Origin: Saccharomonospora viridis DSM 43017
GTDB lineage: Bacteria > Actinomycetota > Actinomycetes > Mycobacteriales > Pseudonocardiaceae
DNA: 64,000 nt
NCBI RefSeq assembly: GCF_000023865.1
Contig: NC_013159.1
Span: forward strand, 3,498,001-3,562,000
Direction of reading: 5' to 3'
The notes below the pieces were generated by a model. It ran no database searches, was not told the origin of the DNA, and saw only the letters and a list, made by a program, of their open reading frames with translations. The position numbers were made by a program, and so were the translations under genes. Shown here in pieces: positions 18,993 through 31,871 of the stretch (position 1 is its first letter; each line of letters begins with the position of its first letter).

Positions 18993-20795
18993 TCACTCCA
19001 GTGCCTCGGATATCTCCAGCCACCGTCGTTCGAGCTCGTCTTTCTCCGCGAGCACGGCCTTGAGCTCACCGTTCAGCTCCATGAGCCGATCAGGGTCCGT
19101 TGCGGCCTCGGCGAGCTGTCGATGCAATCGCGACTCGCGTTCGTGCACGGCGTCGAGTTTGCGTTCCAATTTGGCCAATTCCTTCGTGGCCGCTCGCCAC
19201 TCGGCCGCACTGAGCTTCTGTGTCGGAGTGGCTTCCCGGGGTGGCCGCTCAGCACGGACCTCCCGGTGCCGCCGCGCACGTTCGGCCCTGGTGGCCAGGT
19301 ATTCGTCGATACCCCCGGGCAGGTGGGTGATACGGCCGTCACCGAACAGGGCCACGACACTGTCACACACGCGCTCGACCAGGTACCGGTCGTGCGAGAC
19401 GACCACGAGCGTGCCCGCCCACGAGTCGAGCAGATCCTCCAGTTGCTGCAGGGTGTCGATGTCGAGGTCGTTGGTGGGCTCGTCGAGCAACAACACGTTG
19501 GGCTCGGACATCAGCAGCCGCACCAGTTGCAGTCGGCGGCGTTCCCCACCGGAGAGGTCCTCGACGGGGGTCCACTGCCGGGTCCGGGCGAAACCGAGTC
19601 GCTCGGCGAGTTGGGAGGCCGACAACTCGTGTTTGCCCACCATCACCCGCGAGGCGACCTTCTCGACGGCCTCCAACACCCGCAGATCCCCCGGAAGATC
19701 GTCGAGCTCCTGTTTCAGATGCGCCAGGCGCACCGTCTTGCCCTCGATGCGCTTGCCCGTACTCGGTTCGACCTCCCCGGCCAACAGGCGCAACAGCGTG
19801 GTCTTGCCGGACCCGTTGACCCCGACGATCCCGATGCGGTCCCCGGGGCCGATGCGCCAGGTGACGTGATCGAGCAGGGTGCGCTCCCCGGCTGTGAGCG
19901 AGACGTCCTCCAGTTCGAGCACCGTCTTGCCGAGACGTCGTTTGGCGAACGCCAGCAGCTCCGCCGGGTTCCTCGGCTCGGGCACGTCGGCGATCAACGC
20001 CTCGGCGGCTTCGACACGGTAGCGGGGTTTGGAGGTGCGGGCCCTGGCACCGCGCTGCAGCCAGGCGAGTTCCTTGCGGGCGAGATTTCGGCGCTTCTCC
20101 TCCGCCGCCGCGGCCAACCGGGCGCGTTCGGCGCGCGCGAACACCCAGTCCGCGTAGCCACCCTCGTACTGCTCCACCCGCCCGCCGGACGCCGTGTTCA
20201 CCGGGTCCGACACGACTTCCCACGTGCGCTCGCACACGGTGTCGAGGAACCAGCGGTCGTGAGTGACGACCACGAGCGCCGTCTTGCGTGACAACAGGTG
20301 ATCGGCCAGCCAGCGGACCCCCTCGACGTCGAGGTGGTTGGTGGGTTCGTCGAGCACCACCAGATCCAGGTCGGCCACGAGCGTGGCGGCCAACGCGACC
20401 CGGCGACGTTCCCCTCCCGACAGGGTGTCGGTGGGGGTGTCGAAGCCGATGGCGGAGATGCCGAGCCCCTCGACGATCGAGCGGACACGGGTGTTGGAGG
20501 CCCATTCGTGCTCGGCGGCGTAGTCGGCCAGCACCACGCCGCCGACCGTGCTGCCTTCCGGCAACTCGGTGCGCTGCGTGACGACCCCCAGGCGCAGTCC
20601 CCGCGCGTGGCTCACCCTGCCCGAATCGGGCTCGCTGATCCCGGCCAGCACTTCGAGCAGGGTCGTCTTACCGCCGCCGTTCAGACCGACGACGCCGATG
20701 CGCTCACCCTCACCCACGCCGAGGGACACGCCGTCGAGCAGCATGCGTTCGCCGTAGGACTTGCTGACCGACTCCAGGTTGACCAGATTGGCCAT
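18993..20795 (-). CDS. ABC-F family ATPase with C-terminal coiled coil (Uup-like)
   Basis: A 600-residue soluble protein with two ABC cassettes and no membrane domain. Cassette 1 has Walker A GLNGGGKTT, signature LSGGERRRVALA and Walker B LVVLDEPTNHLD. The linker between the cassettes is charged (EKRRNLARKELAWLQRG). Cassette 2 has GVNGSGKTT, LSGGERRRLQL and LLLDEPTNDLD. The C-terminal 75 residues form a Glu/Lys/Arg-rich coiled coil (ELAKLERKLDAVHERE, AVLAEKDELERRW), as in Uup. ABC-F proteins act on the ribosome or, for Uup, on branched DNA; an antibiotic-resistance role cannot be claimed. It follows ispE by 30 bp on the same strand. Confidence 0.93.
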   Translation of the reverse strand: MANLVNLESVSKSYGERMLLDGVSLGVGEGERIGVVGLNGGGKTTLLEVLAGISEPDSGRVSHARGLRLGVVTQRTELPEGSTVGGVVLADYAAEHEWASNTRVRSIVEGLGISAIGFDTPTDTLSGGERRRVALAATLVADLDLVVLDEPTNHLDVEGVRWLADHLLSRKTALVVVTHDRWFLDTVCERTWEVVSDPVNTASGGRVEQYEGGYADWVFARAERARLAAAAEEKRRNLARKELAWLQRGARARTSKPRYRVEAAEALIADVPEPRNPAELLAFAKRRLGKTVLELEDVSLTAGERTLLDHVTWRIGPGDRIGIVGVNGSGKTTLLRLLAGEVEPSTGKRIEGKTVRLAHLKQELDDLPGDLRVLEAVEKVASRVMVGKHELSASQLAERLGFARTRQWTPVEDLSGGERRRLQLVRLLMSEPNVLLLDEPTNDLDIDTLQQLEDLLDSWAGTLVVVSHDRYLVERVCDSVVALFGDGRITHLPGGIDEYLATRAERARRHREVRAERPPREATPTQKLSAAEWRAATKELAKLERKLDAVHERESRLHRQLAEAATDPDRLMELNGELKAVLAEKDELERRWLEISEALE

Positions 20796-20825
20796 CCGCT
20801 CGTTACGTCCCTTCCCGTGTCACCG

Positions 20826-21752
20826 TCACTCCTCGTGCACGCGCGCGCCGGGCACCGGACCATGTGCGACCCGGACCGTGCGACACACGCCGGCGCCCGC
20901 CAGCTCGGCGGCCACTTTCAGCGCCGAGTCGGCGTCGGAGCACAGGAACGCACACGTCGGACCGGAACCCGACACCACACCCGCGAGCGCACCCGCGGTG
21001 ACCCCGGCACGCAACGTACGGCGCAGCCCCGGCCTCAGCGATATAGCCGCGGCCTGGAGGTCATTGCCGAGCAGCGGCGCGAGCCGGTGCGGATCACCGG
21101 ACGCGAGCGCCTCCAACAACGCCTCGGGCGCGCCGACCCTGGGCGGGTCACCCGCCTCACGCAGCCGGTCGAGTTCCCCGTACACCTTCGGCGTGGACAG
21201 ACCACGCTGGTCGAACGCCAACACCCAGTGGAAGGTGTGCCGCGACAACACGGGCACGAGTTGTTCGCCCCGTCCGGTACCCAACGCCGTGCCCCCGTAG
21301 AGCGCGAACGGCACGTCGCTGCCCAAGGTGGCGGCCACCTCGGCGAGTTCGTCACGGTGCAGGTCCAGCCCCCACAGGATCGAGCACGCCAGGAGCGCGC
21401 CCGCGGCGTCGGCGCTCCCCCCGGCCATCCCCCCGGCCACGGGGATGCCCTTACGGATCACAAGGCGTACCCGCTCGGCCCTCTCCGGCCGTCCTACGTG
21501 TTCGGCCAGTGCGCGTACGGCCCGCACGGCGAGGTTGTCCTCGTTCTTCGGCACCGACCGGGCACCCTCACCGGACACCTCGACGCCGGAGTCCCCGCCC
21601 GCCAGTGCGGTCACCTCGTCGGTCAGTGACAGCGCCTGGAACACCGTGGTCAGCTCGTGATAGCCGTCGTCCCGCACGTCACCCACGGACAGATGCAGGT
21701 TGATCTTCGACGGCACTCGCACGGTCACGGGCGGTGGTACGGCGGCAAGCAC
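20826..21752 (-). CDS. ispE: 4-diphosphocytidyl-2-C-methyl-D-erythritol kinase
   Basis: IspE is the GHMP kinase of the MEP isoprenoid pathway. The 308-residue protein has [24 protein letters not shown] (substrate-binding N-terminus), the GHMP ATP loop [19 protein letters not shown], and the C-terminal [11 protein letters not shown]. The start is a GTG at 21752. It lies 38 bp after the MetN-like gene and 30 bp before the ABC-F gene; ksgA and ispE are near neighbours in many actinobacteria. Confidence 0.95.
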   Translation of the reverse strand: MLAAVPPPVTVRVPSKINLHLSVGDVRDDGYHELTTVFQALSLTDEVTALAGGDSGVEVSGEGARSVPKNEDNLAVRAVRALAEHVGRPERAERVRLVIRKGIPVAGGMAGGSADAAGALLACSILWGLDLHRDELAEVAATLGSDVPFALYGGTALGTGRGEQLVPVLSRHTFHWVLAFDQRGLSTPKVYGELDRLREAGDPPRVGAPEALLEALASGDPHRLAPLLGNDLQAAAISLRPGLRRTLRAGVTAGALAGVVSGSGPTCAFLCSDADSALKVAAELAGAGVCRTVRVAHGPVPGARVHEE

Positions 21753-21790
21753 GGTTTCCAGCCTACTGGGGCCGCCGTGACGGACTCGGC

Positions 21791-22795
21791 TCAGGCAGCG
21801 ACGTCGCGCAAGCCGTACATGGGGGTGCTGACGTGCGCGCCCCGTTCGGCGATCCAGGCGAGCGCGGCGTCGGCGCGCTGACCTTCCACGCCGAGCCGGA
21901 ACCGCGCCACCGGCGTGTCACCCAGCCGGGTCAGCCCCCCGCCGATGGTGGTGAAGTCGACGTCGAACCGGGCCGACGCCTCCGGCAGCAGCGCCCCCAC
22001 GGCGGCGAACCCGACGAGGACGACGTCCACGGCACGGTCGTAGGTCGCAAGGTGGGCCCGGGGCGTGGTGAGCGGCGGCAACACGGCCTCGGCGAGCTGA
22101 CTCCCCGGCTTACCCAACAGGCCGAGGAGGGTGCCCGACTCGACCACCGTCCCGCGGTCCAGCAGCGCCACCTCGTCGCAGACCCGGCGGGCGACATCGG
22201 CGTCGCGGGTGGTGATGACCACGGTCGCGCCCAACTCCGCCCTGGCTCGGTCGAGCACGGACAGCACCGCCGCCGACTCGTCACCGTGCACACCGGCGGT
22301 GGGGTCGTCGGCGAACAACACCGACGGCGCCGTCGCCAGCGCCCTCGCGACGGCCACCCGACGCTGCTGACCGGGGGACAGTTCGGACGGCAGACGAGCG
22401 CCCGAACGAGACAACCCGATCACGTCGAGCAGCTCACCGACCCGCTGCTTACGCCGAGCGGGCTCCACGCCCATGTGCTCCAGCGGGGCGGCGACGTTCC
22501 CGGCGACCGTGCGTTCGGGCCGCAGCGCGGGATTGACCACCCCCACCTGCCGCTGCGCGCCCCACAACCGACGACCCGTGAGCTTGCTGGTGTCCATGCC
22601 GTCGTAACGCACGACACCCCGGTCTGGACGTTCCCGAAGCGCCACGCACCGCGCGAGGGTCGTCTTCCCGGAACGCGCCGGGCCGAGGATGCCGAACAAC
22701 GAACCCGCACTGACGGAGAGGGTGGCGTCCCGCAACGCCACGACGGGAGCGGTCGTCCCGGGGAAAGACTTGCTGACGTTCTCGACAGTGATCAC
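21791..22795 (-). CDS. Degenerate MetN-like ABC ATPase with C-terminal NIL-type domain
   Basis: A 334-residue protein matching MetN along its length. It has an ABC cassette (about 1-235) and a NIL-like methionine-sensing fold at the C-terminus ([32 protein letters not shown]). The GTG at 22795 is chosen because ggag lies five bases upstream. Walker A keeps its lysine (GPARSGKTT), but other catalytic positions are changed. The Q-loop reads VGVVNPAL, with no Gln. The signature is LSPGQQRRV. Walker B ends DD instead of DE (FADDPTAG). The switch histidine is Arg (TTRDADV). No permease or binding-protein gene is adjacent. It may bind ATP without efficient hydrolysis and act as a regulator; this is inference. 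Confidence 0.82.
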   Translation of the reverse strand: MITVENVSKSFPGTTAPVVALRDATLSVSAGSLFGILGPARSGKTTLARCVALRERPDRGVVRYDGMDTSKLTGRRLWGAQRQVGVVNPALRPERTVAGNVAAPLEHMGVEPARRKQRVGELLDVIGLSRSGARLPSELSPGQQRRVAVARALATAPSVLFADDPTAGVHGDESAAVLSVLDRARAELGATVVITTRDADVARRVCDEVALLDRGTVVESGTLLGLLGKPGSQLAEAVLPPLTTPRAHLATYDRAVDVVLVGFAAVGALLPEASARFDVDFTTIGGGLTRLGDTPVARFRLGVEGQRADAALAWIAERGAHVSTPMYGLRDVAA

Positions 22796-23163
22796 CACAG
22801 CTCCAGGGCAGCTCAACGCAGGCGTCCACCACGAACGCCGGAGAAGAAGGGAAACGACAGACGGATCGACGGATTCGAAGGAAAGCGGGAAGGAAAGCGG
22901 CCCGCTCAGCCGCAGATGATGTGGCTACAACACGCAGACGCCGTGCGGCGGCCCTGATCGATGACTCGTCGCTGCGTCAGCAATCGAGAAGAGCGATACA
23001 CAGTTCCTCCATCGATCCTGGCGTTAGCACCTGTCCCCACTCGGTATCCGAACAGTGGGCGGTTGCTGCGACGTCATAGAGCCAGGTCTCTCGGTCGCTC
23101 GGGATGGATACCCCCAGAGTACACCTGACCGATCCTGTCACTGACAAGCCCGAGGGGGCGATA
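22796..23163. other. Intergenic region between rsmA and the MetN-like gene
   Basis: A 368-bp gap of somewhat lower GC. A minus-strand frame at 22977-23183 encodes 68 residues including DRETWLYDVAATAHC and SMEELCIALLDC, which look protein-like. It lacks a ribosome-binding site and overlaps the end of rsmA, so it is not called as a gene. Confidence 0.4.
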
Positions 23164-24018
23164 TCACACTGTCGTCGCAGCACGGGCGATGGCGGCGAAC
23201 TGTTCGACGGTCAGCCGCTCCCCACGCGTGGCGGGGTCCACACCAGCGCGGGACAACAACTCGGCAGCGCGATCGGCCGAGCCCGCCCACGGCGCCAACG
23301 CCGCGCGCAGGGTCTTGCGCCGCTGCGCGAAAGCGGCGTCGACGAGAGCGAACACGGTGTCCCGATCGGCATCGGGCGGGGTGGCACGTTCGAACGCCAC
23401 GAGGGAGGAGTCGACATTGGGCACCGGCCAGAACACCGACCGCGGCACCGAGGCGACCTTCCGGGCCCGCCCGTACCACGCGAGCTTCACGCTCGGCACG
23501 CCGTAGACCCGGCTTCCCGGGCGCGCGGACATGCGGTCGGCCACCTCGGTCTGGACCATGACGAGCGCGCGCCGCAACGACGGCAACTCGGCGAGCAGGT
23601 GCAGCACCACGGGCACCGCCACGTTGTACGGCAGGTTGGCCACCAACGCCGTCGGCTCGATCGGCAACTCGTCGGCGCGCAGCCGCAGCGCGTCGCGTTC
23701 GATGACGGTGAGCCGCTCGACGGTGTCGGGCGCGTGCTCGGCGACGGTGTCGGGCAGGCGGGCGGCCAGCACGGGATCGATCTCCACGGCCGCCACATGC
23801 GCACCGGCGTGCAGCAGACCGAGCGTGAGGGAGCCGAGCCCGGGACCGACCTCGACGACCGCCTCACCCGGCTCGACGCCCGCCAAACCCACGATGCGGC
23901 GCACCGTGTTGGCGTCGTGCACGAAGTTCTGGCCGAGCTTCTTCGTCGGTCGCAAGCCCAGCGCCGCGGCCAACCGGCGGATCTCAGCGGCTCCCAGCAG
24001 ACCCGGTGTGTCGGTCAC
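23164..24018 (-). CDS. rsmA: 16S rRNA (A1518/A1519) dimethyltransferase
   Basis: RsmA (KsgA) dimethylates two adjacent adenosines in helix 45 of 16S rRNA during 30S maturation. The 284-residue protein has [19 protein letters not shown], the SAM-binding motif [25 protein letters not shown], and the catalytic [15 protein letters not shown]. The C-terminal small domain has [12 protein letters not shown]. The ATG at 24018 follows rpfB by 43 bp on the same strand, the usual actinobacterial rpfB-ksgA-ispE order. Confidence 0.96.
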   Translation of the reverse strand: MTDTPGLLGAAEIRRLAAALGLRPTKKLGQNFVHDANTVRRIVGLAGVEPGEAVVEVGPGLGSLTLGLLHAGAHVAAVEIDPVLAARLPDTVAEHAPDTVERLTVIERDALRLRADELPIEPTALVANLPYNVAVPVVLHLLAELPSLRRALVMVQTEVADRMSARPGSRVYGVPSVKLAWYGRARKVASVPRSVFWPVPNVDSSLVAFERATPPDADRDTVFALVDAAFAQRRKTLRAALAPWAGSADRAAELLSRAGVDPATRGERLTVEQFAAIARAATTV

Positions 24019-24061
24019 CGGACCAGCCTAAAGACTCTCCCCGAGCACGGAACGGCGGGCG

Positions 24062-26548
<2,487 letters not shown>

Positions 26549-26552
<4 letters not shown>

Positions 26553-28348
26553 GCCTCGACGTTAATCGGAGCCCATTCGGGTCCGGTCTCGGCGAGCTTC
26601 GGATCGAGCTTGGCGAACAACGGCGTCGGCTTCTCCAGTGGGCGTCCCACCTCGATCGGCACGGACTCCCAGCGGGCCTGCTCCACCGTGTAGTCCCCGG
26701 TGATGATCGGGTTGACCCGGTCGGGCAGGTCGAGGTCGGCGACCTCGAAAAGCTCCGGTTGAGCGGCCCACACGCCCGTGCCGCCCAGCGCCTCGTGCAC
26801 CTTCTGCGCCGCGTGCGGCAGGAACGGGGTGAGCAGCGTGTTGGCGTCGGACACCACCTGCAGCGCCGTGTGCAACACCGTGTCCCGGCGCTCGGGATCG
26901 TCCTTGAGCTTCCACGGCTGCTGATCGGACAGGTACTTGTTGGCCGCCGAGACCACGCGCATGGCCTCCTGCGCGGCCAGTTTGAACCGGGAGCGGCTCA
27001 GATGCCCGCCCACCGTGTCGAACGCCGCCTTGGCCAACGCCTTGAGGTCCTCATCGGCCTGCGTCGGCGTCCCGGGCCGAGGGATGCCGCCGTTGTTCTT
27101 GTGCGCCATCGAGATCGACCGGTTGACGAGGTTGCCCCACTCGTTGGCGAGCTCGAAGTTGATGCGACGCACGAACTCGTCCCACGTGAAGTCGGTGTCC
27201 TGCGTCTCGGGCCCGGCCACGCTGATGAAGTAGCGCAACGTGTCGGGGCCGAACTCGCGCAGGAAGTCGTGCACGTAGATCACCGTGCCGCGCGAGGTGG
27301 AGAACTTGGAGCCGCTCATGGTGAGGAACTCGCTGGAGACGATCTCGTCCGGCAGCCGCAGCTTTCCGTACGGCCCCGGTCCACCCCCCTTGTCGCCCTC
27401 ACCGTTGTGGCCGAGCAACAACGCCGGCCAGATCTGGGCGTGGAAGGTGATGTTGTCCTTGCCCATGAAGTAGTAGCCCCGCGCGTCGGGGTTGTTCCAC
27501 CACTGCTGCCAGGCGTCCGGGTCACCTAAACGGCGGGCCCACTCCACGCTGGCGGAGAAATACCCGATCACCGCGTCGAACCAGACGTAGAACCGCTTCA
27601 TCGGCTGGTCGCGCCAACCGTCGAGCGGGATCTTCACCCCCCAGTCGAGATCACGTGTGATGGGTCGGGGACGCATGTCCTCCACGAGGTTGCGGGTGAA
27701 GTTGAGGACGTTGGGCCGCCACTCGGTTTTGGTGGACAGCCACCTACCCAACGTCTCGGTGAACGCCGGCAGGTCCAGGAACAGATGCTCGGTCTCGACG
27801 AACTTCGGCGTCTCGCCGTTGATGCGCGAACGCGGATTACGCAGCTCGGTGGCGTCGAGTTGGTTGCCGCAGTTGTCGCACTGGTCCCCGCGAGCACCGT
27901 CGTAACCGCAGATGGGGCAGGTCCCCTCGATGTACCGGTCGGGCAACGTGCGTCCCGTGGACGGGCTGATGGCGCCCGTGGTGGTCATGGGGACGACGTA
28001 ACCGTTGCGGTACAGGGCCAGGAAGATCTCCTGGACCACCTTGGCGTGGTTGCCGGTACTGGTCCTGGTGAACAGGTCGTACGACATCCCGAGCCCCTGC
28101 AGGTCCTCGGTGATCTGGCGGGTGTACTTGTCGGCCGCCTGCTGCGGGGTCAGGCCCTCCTTCTCGGCCTGGACCTGGATCGGGGTGCCGTGTTCGTCGG
28201 TACCCGACACCATGAGCACCTTGTTACCGGCCATTCGCTGGTAGCGGGAGAAAACGTCGGACGGAACGCCGAAACCGGATACATGGCCGATGTGGCGGGG
28301 GCCGTTGGCGTAAGGCCAGGCCACCGCGGTCAACACAGGAGTGCTCAT
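26549..28348 (-). CDS. metG: Methionyl-tRNA synthetase
   Basis: MetRS charges tRNA-Met. The 599-residue class I enzyme has the HIGH motif in [16 protein letters not shown]. The zinc knuckle is [20 protein letters not shown] (two CxxC pairs), near residue 145. The KMSKS counterpart is KFSTSRG ([12 protein letters not shown]), as is usual in MetRS. The C-terminal anticodon-binding helical domain ends near EWAPINVEA, without the dimerisation EMAP domain. It is coupled to tatD. Confidence 0.97.
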
Positions 28349-28604
28349 GGGTATTCAGCCTACGGATTCCGTCACACGAATCTCGCGCGAGGGAGGATCG
28401 GGCCGCACCTTGGGCGAAACGTCGGGTCGAACGGCCGGAACACGGCACACCGCGGTACGACACCGGATCCGCGAAGGCCGAAAGCGGACACCGACCACGG
28501 ACCCCGAAACGAGGTCGACCTGAACGGGCGATTCGGAAAGCCCATTCCCGGTGCTTCCGGCCGCCCCGCCGAAGACATCGCGACCCCGATTTCCGATCCG
28601 GACG

Positions 28605-29588
28605 TCAGTCGAGGACCAATCGGGTACGCACGAGATACACGTTGTACGGCCTCCACTGCGACACCAAGTAGTACAAATCGGGACCGTCCAACGACCACGG
28701 GTGCAGGAATCCGCCGTACACCGCCGGATACTCGTCGCCCGACACCACCACCTCGCCGGACGTCCACGGCCCGACGAGCGTCTCCGCCGAACGCAGCACG
28801 ATGCCCCGGCGACGCACGTCGAGGTGCAGCAACAGCCACCGACCCAACACGGTGTGGAAACCGGCCGACATCTCCCCCACGGGGCCGTCCAGCACCGGGG
28901 CGGCGGCACCCTGGTGGCGACTCCAGCCGGATCCCGTCCAGTACTCGAACGCACGGACCTCGGGCAGCTCGGCCGAATCCGCCCTCGCGAGGTACGCCTC
29001 GCCGTAGCGACCGTTGGTGGTGCCCAGCAGGTACATCCGTTCGCCCGCGGGCGCGAACGCACCGAGTTGGAACCGGTCCCTACCCCACCAGTTCGACCAG
29101 CGCGCGGAGCGCGGTTTGTCCCATGTGCCCCCGCCGTCGTCGGACACGGCGATGCCCGCGTAGTTGGTACGCCACACGCCGGGCTCCCCCCACCGACGTA
29201 CCGACATGTAGTGCAGGTACTGCCTGCCGCCGACGGCGACACCCGTGTTGGGGACCACCGTGACCTCACGCCCGGCGCCCGAGGGCAGTACCTGGCGAGC
29301 GGTGCCGTCCGGTCGGGTGACCATGCTGTCCAGCCGTAGCCCCGTGGCGAGCTCCCGGTCACCGGAGTAAGCGAGCGTGTTACGCCGCCAGTCGGCCTCG
29401 GCCGGGCCGGGGCCATCGCCACCCCACCCCCGGCCGTAGGTATCGCCGAACGCGATGCAGACGCGCCCGTCGCCGGCGTCCCAGACGACGCCGAGGTCGG
29501 TGGCGTGGACACCGAAGCGCTCGTCGGTGCGGTTCGGTGAACCGGCCCCGGTCACGGCGCCGATCCACGTAGTCTCGCTCACACCCAC
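28605..29588 (-). CDS. DUF4185-type beta-propeller protein
   Basis: About 327 residues from the GTG at 29588, chosen because gaag lies five bases upstream; GTG codons at 29591 and 29582 are alternatives. It begins VGVSETTWIGAVTGAGSPNR and contains FGVHATDLGVVWDAGDGRV, FGDTYGRGWGG, NTGVAVGGRQYLHYMSVRRWG, TWDKPRSARWSNWWG, YLLGTTNGRYGEAYLARA and YGGFLHPWSLDGPDLYYLVSQW. These are the repeating FGDT and 'YGGF..P' motifs of DUF4185, a five-bladed propeller related to glycoside hydrolases. No catalytic assignment is possible. No signal peptide is visible with this start. It is divergent from pabB. Confidence 0.8.
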   Translation of the reverse strand: MGVSETTWIGAVTGAGSPNRTDERFGVHATDLGVVWDAGDGRVCIAFGDTYGRGWGGDGPGPAEADWRRNTLAYSGDRELATGLRLDSMVTRPDGTARQVLPSGAGREVTVVPNTGVAVGGRQYLHYMSVRRWGEPGVWRTNYAGIAVSDDGGGTWDKPRSARWSNWWGRDRFQLGAFAPAGERMYLLGTTNGRYGEAYLARADSAELPEVRAFEYWTGSGWSRHQGAAAPVLDGPVGEMSAGFHTVLGRWLLLHLDVRRRGIVLRSAETLVGPWTSGEVVVSGDEYPAVYGGFLHPWSLDGPDLYYLVSQWRPYNVYLVRTRLVLD

Positions 29589-29635
29589 CACGTCTTCGAC
29601 GGTAGTCCCATCCGCGGGGGAGCGAGAATGTGGGA

Positions 29636-30952
29636 ATGCGAGTGGCCAGAACAGCCCTGCGGGCCACACCCACCCCGGAGGACGCCTTCGCGCTCCTCCG
29701 GCTGCGGGCAGCCCGGGAAGGGCTCGCCCCACCGGCCGCGCTGTGCGGTGACTGGTTCGCCTCACGCGCGGTGCTCGCCCCGACCGTGTCCCTCCGCCCC
29801 GTTCCAGGCGGCGGGGACACCGACGACGTCACGGCCGCGTTCGCCACCGTCGCCCGACAGCCCGAGATCACCTCCGCCGAACCGGGGGTGATCGGCGGTG
29901 GCTGGTTCGGTTACCTCTCCTACGACCTCACCGACCCTTCCGGGCGACACTGTGCCCTGCCCCGTGCCGTGTGGGGCTGGGCCGACCACGTCCTCCGCCT
30001 GGACGGTGAGGGCCGATGGTGGTTCGAGGCCCTCGTGCCCGACGACGCGGCGTTGCCCGAATCCCTCGCCGCGGAGCTGGACGACCTGCTCTCCTCCCGG
30101 CCGCGACCGGACCCCACTTTCACGTGGCGACCCACCACGCCCTCGTTCCCCACCCGACGGGAACACCATGACGCCGTCACCGCGTGTGTGGCCGCCATCG
30201 CGGCGGGAGAGCTGCTCCAGGCCAACATCTGCACGCGGCTGACCGGCGACTTCCACGGGGAACCCGCGGCGCTGTTCACCGAGGGCGTTCGACGGCTCGC
30301 CCCGACCCGTGCCGCCTGTCTCGCGGGCGACTGGGGTGCGATCGTGTCGATGTCACCGGAGCTGTTCCTGGCCCGCACGGGCCGCCGGGTGCGCTCCTCG
30401 CCGATCAAGGGAACACGTCCTCGACGCGGTCCGCACGACGACCATCAAGCCGGCGAGCTCCGACGTTCCGCCAAGGACGTCGCCGAGAACGTCATGATCA
30501 CCGACCTGGTGCGGAACGACCTGGGGCGAGTGTGCGCGGTCGGCAGCGTGCGCGTACCGGAGCTGCTCGCCGTGCGCCCCGCCCCTGGCGTGTGGCATTT
30601 GGACTCCACTGTGGAGGGTGTGCTGGCGGACGGCCGCGACGACACCGACCTGTTGTGGGCCGCGTTTCCGCCCGCTTCGGTCACGGGCGCACCGAAGCTC
30701 CGCGCGCTCGAGCTGATCGCGGAGCTGGAATCCGCTCCACGCGGCGTCTACACGGGCGCGATCGGTCTCGCCTCCCCCGTGGCGGGAATGGAACTGAACG
30801 TCGCGATCCGCACCTTCGAGATCAGCGACGGCACCGTCCGGATCGGGGTGGGTGGAGGGATCACCGCCGATTCCGACCCCGACACCGAGTGGCAGGAGTG
30901 TCTGCACAAGGCCGCGCCGCTGGTACGGCTGTTGGAACGGCCGCCGAGTTGA
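29636..30952 (+). CDS. pabB: Aminodeoxychorismate synthase component I
   Basis: PabB converts chorismate with ammonia to 4-amino-4-deoxychorismate, leading to p-aminobenzoate and folate. The 438 residues match the chorismate-binding family: GGWFGYLSYDLTD at the N-terminus, AAIAAGELLQANICTRLTGDF (PabB-type substrate motif), SMSPELFLA, SPIKGTRPRR (Lys of the PIKGT motif that separates PabB from TrpE), MITDLVRNDLGRVC, FPPASVTGAPKLRALELI and GVGGGITADSDPDTEWQECLHKA. No pabA or pabC lies nearby. It converges on rsmI. Confidence 0.92.
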   Translation: MRVARTALRATPTPEDAFALLRLRAAREGLAPPAALCGDWFASRAVLAPTVSLRPVPGGGDTDDVTAAFATVARQPEITSAEPGVIGGGWFGYLSYDLTDPSGRHCALPRAVWGWADHVLRLDGEGRWWFEALVPDDAALPESLAAELDDLLSSRPRPDPTFTWRPTTPSFPTRREHHDAVTACVAAIAAGELLQANICTRLTGDFHGEPAALFTEGVRRLAPTRAACLAGDWGAIVSMSPELFLARTGRRVRSSPIKGTRPRRGPHDDHQAGELRRSAKDVAENVMITDLVRNDLGRVCAVGSVRVPELLAVRPAPGVWHLDSTVEGVLADGRDDTDLLWAAFPPASVTGAPKLRALELIAELESAPRGVYTGAIGLASPVAGMELNVAIRTFEISDGTVRIGVGGGITADSDPDTEWQECLHKAAPLVRLLERPPS

Positions 30953-31007
30953 CGATCCGGCCACCCTGCGTTGGAGGCGGACCCGCTCACCCGGCTTCTG
31001 ACACCGG

Positions 31008-31838
31008 CTACTCCGCGTCCCGTTCCCTCAGCACGGCGTCGTACAGCTGTTTCCGCGACACGCCCGCCGCCTGCGCCACCTCGGCCGAGGCCGACTTCAA
31101 CCGTTCCCCGGCCGCCACGCGCGCCTGGACCTCGGCCACCAGCTCGGCCAGATCGGCGGAACGCGGCTTCGCCCCCTCCAACACCACGGTGATCTCACCG
31201 CGTACGCCCTGCCGCGCCCATTCGGCGAGTTCGCCGAGCCCACCGCGGCGCACTTCCTCGTACGGCTTGGTCAACTCCCGGCACACGGCGGCCCTGCGCT
31301 GCGCACCGAGCACCTCGGCGGCCTCGGACAGCGTCGTCGCCAACCGGTGCGGCGACTCGAAGAACACCACCGTGCGGGTCTGCTCGGCCAGTTCGCGCAG
31401 CCAACGGGCCCGCTCACCCGGTTTCCGTGGCGCGAACCCGTCGAAACAGAACCGGTCGGGCGGCAGCCCCGACACCGCCAACGCCGTCGTCACCGCCGAC
31501 GGGCCGGGCACACACGTCACCCGGACGTCCTCGGCCACGCACGCCGCGACGAGCCGGTACCCGGGGTCGGACACGCTGGGCATACCGGCGTCGGTGACGA
31601 GCACCACCGTCTGTCCCGCCCGCAGCGCCTCCAGCAACGTGGGCAGCCTCGCCGACTCGACGTCCTCGTAGAAACTCACGATCCGCCCGCGCAGCGTCAC
31701 ACCCAGGGTGGTCGCGAGTGCCCGTAGGCGTCGGGTGTCCTCGGCCGCCACGACATCGGCCTCGCCCAACACCTGCGCCAATCGGGGTGAGGCGTCACGG
31801 GAGTCACCGAGCGGGGTCGCGGCCAGTACGAGGGTCAC
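31008..31838 (-). CDS. rsmI: 16S rRNA (cytidine-1402 2'-O) methyltransferase
   Basis: RsmI 2'-O-methylates C1402 in the P-site of 16S rRNA using SAM. The 276-residue tetrapyrrole-methylase-fold protein has LVLAATPLGDSRDASPRL, AEDTRRLRALATTLGV, VVLVTDAGMPSVSDPGYRLV, VPGPSAVTTALAVSGLP, FFESPHRLATTL and CRELTKPYEEVRRG. The C-terminal helix-turn-helix-like extension (AQAAGVSRKQLYDAVL) is usual. The start is a GTG at 31838. It diverges from pmt with 33 bp between starts, which matches the mycobacterial pair. Confidence 0.95.
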   Translation of the reverse strand: MTLVLAATPLGDSRDASPRLAQVLGEADVVAAEDTRRLRALATTLGVTLRGRIVSFYEDVESARLPTLLEALRAGQTVVLVTDAGMPSVSDPGYRLVAACVAEDVRVTCVPGPSAVTTALAVSGLPPDRFCFDGFAPRKPGERARWLRELAEQTRTVVFFESPHRLATTLSEAAEVLGAQRRAAVCRELTKPYEEVRRGGLGELAEWARQGVRGEITVVLEGAKPRSADLAELVAEVQARVAAGERLKSASAEVAQAAGVSRKQLYDAVLRERDAE

Positions 31839-31871
31839 AACGCCAGAGGCTAGCCCGTAGGATCGGAGCCC

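Noticed and set aside
22977-23183. 68-codon minus-strand frame before the MetN-like gene
   Set aside because: Somewhat protein-like, but it overlaps the end of rsmA, lacks a ribosome-binding site and has no recognised family.
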